From Halorarum salinum (GTDB taxonomy: Archaea > Halobacteriota > Halobacteria > Halobacteriales > Haloferacaceae), in the NCBI RefSeq assembly GCF_013402875.1, contig NZ_CP058579.1, positions 1,674,001 through 1,738,000 on the forward strand: a DNA stretch of 64,000 bases, read 5' to 3'. The notes beneath the pieces were generated by a model. That model did not search any database, had not been told where the DNA came from, and was given only the letters and a program-made list of their open reading frames with translations. The first letter of the stretch is position 1, and the number at the start of each line of letters is the position of its first letter. Position numbers and translations under genes: made by a program. Shown piece after piece: positions 61,144-64,000 of the stretch.

Positions 61144-61923
61144 ATGTACGAGGACATCCGATACGAGACCGAGGACGGCATCGCGACCGTGACCATCGAC
61201 CGGCCCGACGCGTACGACGCGTTCACCCATCGGACGATCCGGGAACTGAACGCGGCACTGGCCGAGAGCGAGGCCGACGACGGCGTCGACGCCCTGATCC
61301 TGACCGGCGCGGGCGACGGGTTCTGTGCCGGCGCGGACGTGACCGAGATGCCCGACTGGGGCGACATGGGCCGGGACGAGTACGCGCGGTTCCTCCGGGA
61401 CGTGCAGTCGGTGGTCCGCCAGCTCCGGACGAACGCCGTCCCGAGCGTCGCCGCGGTCGGGGGCCCGGCCATCGGGGCCGGCTGCGACTTCGCGCTGGCC
61501 TGTGACGCCCGGGTGATCGCCCCCGACGCGTTCCTCCGTGAGGGGTTCGTCCGGGTGGGACTGGTCCCCGGGGACGGCGGGGCGTGGCTGCTCCCGCGGC
61601 TCATCGGGGAGTCGAAGGCGAAGGAGTACCTCCTCACCGGCGACGACATCACGGCCGAGGACGCCGTCGACCTCGGACTGGCCGTCGAGCGGTCCGCGAC
61701 GCCGCTCGCGGCCGCGCGCGAGTTCGCCGGGCGGCTCCTGGACCGGCCGAGGGTCGCGGTCCGTCGGACGAAGGAGCTCGCCAACCACGACGGGCCGTTC
61801 GACGAGCACTGCGAGCTCGCCATCGAGCACCAGTGGGCGTGCGTGCGCGACCCGGAACACGAGGAGGCGGTCGCGGCGTTTCGGGAGGAACGGGACCCGC
61901 AGTTCGACCGGGAGTACCGCTGA
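61144..61923 (+). CDS. Enoyl-CoA hydratase/isomerase family protein
   Basis: A 259-residue crotonase: MYEDIRYETEDGIATVTIDR, oxyanion-hole loops GAGDGFCAGADVTEM and GGPAIGAGCDFALACDARV, and LREGFVRVGLVPGDGGAWLL with a catalytic-site Glu. The C-terminal helix FREERDPQFDREYR is typical. With the 3-hydroxyacyl-CoA dehydrogenase family gene it could act in a CoA-linked acid route. Upstream promoter is unclear. Confidence 0.93.
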   Translation: MYEDIRYETEDGIATVTIDRPDAYDAFTHRTIRELNAALAESEADDGVDALILTGAGDGFCAGADVTEMPDWGDMGRDEYARFLRDVQSVVRQLRTNAVPSVAAVGGPAIGAGCDFALACDARVIAPDAFLREGFVRVGLVPGDGGAWLLPRLIGESKAKEYLLTGDDITAEDAVDLGLAVERSATPLAAAREFAGRLLDRPRVAVRRTKELANHDGPFDEHCELAIEHQWACVRDPEHEEAVAAFREERDPQFDREYR

Positions 61924-61979
61924 GCGGGCGGCGAACTGTCCGCCGGAATCGTTTACTACGCCCCCTCGGTCTAGCGGCC

Positions 61980-62966
61980 ATGGGATACGAGGACATCTCG
62001 AGCATCCTGGCGGACGCGCCGGACAACTGGGGGACGTGGGGCGAGGACGACGAACTGGGTGCGGTCAACTACCTGACCGAGTCGGCGGTGCTCCGCGGCG
62101 TCGCGGCCGTCGAGCACGGCACGACGTTCACGCTCGGGCTCCCGGTCGGCGGTGACGGGGGCGACCCCGTCTGGCCGAGCCGGGACGAGACGGGCCACTA
62201 CATGCTCCGCGACAAGGGACACGTGGAGTCCGGGAAGGTGTCGCGGGAGGCGTTCGGCAACTGGGAGAACTCCGACGACGTGCTCCACATGTTCAACCAC
62301 GGCACGACGCACGTGGACGCCCTCGGGCACGCCTGGTACGACGAGTCGCTCTACAACGGCTTCGACGCCAACTCGACGAAGGGCGGCCTGGACCGCTGTG
62401 GCGTCGAGCACATCGCCGACCACGGCGTCGTCGGGCGGGGCGTCCTGCTCGACGTGGCTCGCCACCGGGACGTGTCGCATCTGGCCCACGGCGAGCGGAT
62501 CACTCTCGAGGAGCTGCGGGAGTGTGCGGACGCCCAGGGCGTCGACCTCGAGAAGCGGGACGTGCTCATCGTGCGTACGGGCGCGATGGAGCTGTTCTAC
62601 CGGGAGGGCCGGGAGGCGTTCTACGGGGAGTACGGCGTCGTCGACGACGGCGACCGGGTGCTCGACGAGCCCGGCATCACGTACACCGAGGCGCTGGCCG
62701 AGTGGTTCCACGACATGGAGATCCCGTTCTTCGGCACCGACACGGTGACCGCCGAGCAGACGTTGTCGGAGGAGACGGGCACGCGGAACCCGCTTCACGC
62801 GGCGTTCCTGCGCGACCTGGGCGTCGCCATCAGCGAGATGAACAGGCTCGACGAGCTCGCGGACGCCTGCGCGGACGACGGCTCGTACGACTTCCTGTTC
62901 GTCGCGGCGCCGCTGCACGTCGTCGGCGGCTCCGGCGCCCCGGCCAACCCCGTCGCGATCAAGTAG
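61980..62966 (+). CDS. Cyclase family protein (kynurenine formamidase-like)
   Basis: A 328-residue metal-dependent hydrolase of the cyclase family (PF04199). The metal motif H-x-G-T-H-x-D is in FNHGTTHVDALGHAW (about residues 104-118); further GVLLDVARHRD, LIVRTGAMELFYR and FFGTDTVTAEQT match the family. Members hydrolyse amides or lactone-like rings. TATA-like GTTTACTA (61951-61958) supports ATG 61980. It follows the enoyl-CoA hydratase gene by 56 nt. Confidence 0.9.
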   Translation: MGYEDISSILADAPDNWGTWGEDDELGAVNYLTESAVLRGVAAVEHGTTFTLGLPVGGDGGDPVWPSRDETGHYMLRDKGHVESGKVSREAFGNWENSDDVLHMFNHGTTHVDALGHAWYDESLYNGFDANSTKGGLDRCGVEHIADHGVVGRGVLLDVARHRDVSHLAHGERITLEELRECADAQGVDLEKRDVLIVRTGAMELFYREGREAFYGEYGVVDDGDRVLDEPGITYTEALAEWFHDMEIPFFGTDTVTAEQTLSEETGTRNPLHAAFLRDLGVAISEMNRLDELADACADDGSYDFLFVAAPLHVVGGSGAPANPVAIK

Positions 62967-63023
62967 CGCGGCCGGTCGCGCCCCGGCTGTCGGCGTCGCC
63001 GGTCGACGGGTCCGGGCTCGACC

Positions 63024-63224
63024 CTACGACTCCCAGCGCTCGGGCGCGACCCCGGCCGCGGCCACGACCCGCGGGTAGCCGAAGCCCACGACGAGTGCGA
63101 CGATGACGCCCATCCACAGCGGCACCGAGGTTCCCGTCCGCTCGATCGTCTCGACGACCAACAGGATCAGCCCGATCAACAGCGTGTAGTGAAGGACGAG
63201 ATACGAGGTGGCGCTCCGATCCAT
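63024..63224 (-). CDS. Small two-TM membrane protein
   Basis: A 66-residue protein starting MDRSATSYLVLHYTLLIGLI, with two hydrophobic helices (residues 8-26, 36-56) and a short C-terminus. A GTG nine nt upstream (63233) is an alternative start. No family known to me; it lies between the cyclase and mannonate-dehydratase-like genes. Confidence 0.6.
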   Translation of the reverse strand: MDRSATSYLVLHYTLLIGLILLVVETIERTGTSVPLWMGVIVALVVGFGYPRVVAAAGVAPERWES

Positions 63225-63308
63225 GACTCCCACTCCCGAACCGACCGGGAAAACGGTATCGTTCGCCTCGACGGCTGATCCGCGAACCGTGGGCGGTGCC
63301 GGTTCGGA

Positions 63309-64000
63309 TTACGGCGCGCGAATGGCGCTCAACAACCCGCGGAGGTAGCCGGCCGTGAACCCGCGGGCGCGGTGGCCCCAGTCGGTGTCGTCGTGCATCT
63401 CCGGGACGTGATCGGGGATGACGATCCCGTCGAACCCCGCGTCGACGAGCGCCGACATCACCTCGTACTCGTCGTAGTTCCCGCAGTCGACGAACGTCTC
63501 GTTGAACGACTCCGCGGTCCCCTCCACGTCGCGGAAGTGGACGAAGACGACGTCGTCGGTCTCGCCGAACTCGCGGACCACGTCGGCCACGTCGACGCCC
63601 ATCTCCGAGAAGCAGCCGAGACACAGCTTCAGCCCGTGGTTGTCGCTCGGGACCGTCTCCATCGCGCGCCGGAAGCTCTCGACGTTCCGGAACAGCCGCG
63701 GGATGCCGCCGAGCGACTCGATGGTCGGCGGGTCGATGGGGTGCAGGGCGAGCGTCACGCCGGCCCGTTCGGCGACCGGGAGGATCTCCTCGAGGAACGC
63801 CTCGTAGTTGTCCCACAGTTCGGCCTCCGAACACTCCCGGTCGAGGGCGGGGTCCGACGCGCCCTCGACGGCGTCGAGGTCGAAGTCGGTGCCGCGGGCG
63901 TCCCCGCGCAGCCGCGTGGTCCCGGTGCGCATCGGGACGACGCCCCGCGGGTTCCACTGGTAGCCGAGGACGGGGAGGCCGGCCTCGCCCATGTTCTCGA
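63309..64000 (-). CDS. Mannonate dehydratase (UxuA)-like protein, C-terminal part (cut by window edge)
   Basis: About 230 residues of a TIM-barrel enzyme: GYQWNPRGVVPMRTG, ERAGVTLALHPIDPPTIESLGGIPRLF, LKLCLGCFSEMG, DDVVFVHFRDVEG and FDGIVIPDHVPEMH. The PIDPP and FRDV motifs with metal-binding His/Cys positions match mannonate dehydratase, which removes water from D-mannonate to 2-keto-3-deoxygluconate. The N-terminus is beyond the right edge. An alternative is a sugar-phosphate isomerase/epimerase relative. Confidence 0.8.
   Translation of the reverse strand, partial: ENMGEAGLPVLGYQWNPRGVVPMRTGTTRLRGDARGTDFDLDAVEGASDPALDRECSEAELWDNYEAFLEEILPVAERAGVTLALHPIDPPTIESLGGIPRLFRNVESFRRAMETVPSDNHGLKLCLGCFSEMGVDVADVVREFGETDDVVFVHFRDVEGTAESFNETFVDCGNYDEYEVMSALVDAGFDGIVIPDHVPEMHDDTDWGHRARGFTAGYLRGLLSAIRAP

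Overview
The window reads as a chromosomal segment of a halophilic archaeon (class Halobacteria). The sequence is very GC-rich, the proteins are strongly acidic, and many genes have a TATA-like element (TTTAT, TTTAA, CTTAT) about 25-30 nt before the start codon with no room for a leader, as expected for leaderless haloarchaeal mRNAs. Marker genes agree: an AbrB-PhoU fusion, a RIO-type kinase, the archaeal pyrB-pyrI pair, a geranylgeranyl reductase, Tat lipoproteins and several small haloarchaeal-only proteins. I saw no rRNA, tRNA, CRISPR array, transposase or integrase.

Left part (1-36.8 kb), mostly housekeeping and transport: partial acyl-CoA dehydrogenase, RIO kinase, DUF4112 protein, aldehyde dehydrogenase, Gfo6-like sugar dehydrogenase, an SRPBCC protein with a nitrilase broken by a one-base frameshift, small DNA-binding and membrane proteins, LEA-type-2 protein, PhoU regulator, ATP-NAD kinase, DoxX protein, a COG1361-type secreted protein with an RND exporter behind a perfect 18-bp palindrome, acylphosphatase, an unusual phosphohexomutase-family protein beside a BMP-type nucleoside ABC transporter (lipoprotein, ATPase, two permeases), a second DoxX-like protein, geranylgeranyl reductase, M20 amidohydrolase, universal stress protein, pyrB-pyrI, thiC behind a palindromic operator-like site, a class III aminotransferase and a HAD protein.

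Right part (37.3-64 kb), an accessory catabolic stretch: GST/glutaredoxin-like protein, malate/lactate dehydrogenase, gamma-carbonic-anhydrase-like protein, a divergent enolase coupled to glycerate 2-kinase, an AtuA/AtuA-like pair, MFS transporter, zinc-ribbon protein, universal stress protein, glutaredoxin-redoxin fusion, EamA transporter, a small Cys protein coupled to a BKACE enzyme, HpaI-type aldolase divergent from a mandelate-racemase-group dehydratase, a TAXI-type TRAP transporter, 3-hydroxyacyl-CoA dehydrogenase family protein, two SDRs (one lacking the usual catalytic residues), D-2-hydroxyacid dehydrogenase, LarA-like protein, enoyl-CoA hydratase, a cyclase-family protein, and a partial mannonate-dehydratase-like gene.

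The right part can be read as an organic-acid or sugar-acid breakdown region: TRAP import, an acid-sugar dehydratase, an HpaI aldolase giving pyruvate plus a small aldehyde, dehydrogenases reducing that product to glycerate, glycerate kinase giving 2-phosphoglycerate, and an enolase-like enzyme. This pathway is inferred. The most striking sequence-level point is that the enolase homologue keeps its metal ligands and both lysines but has lost the two active-site histidines. No dedicated transcription factor is visible in this stretch.
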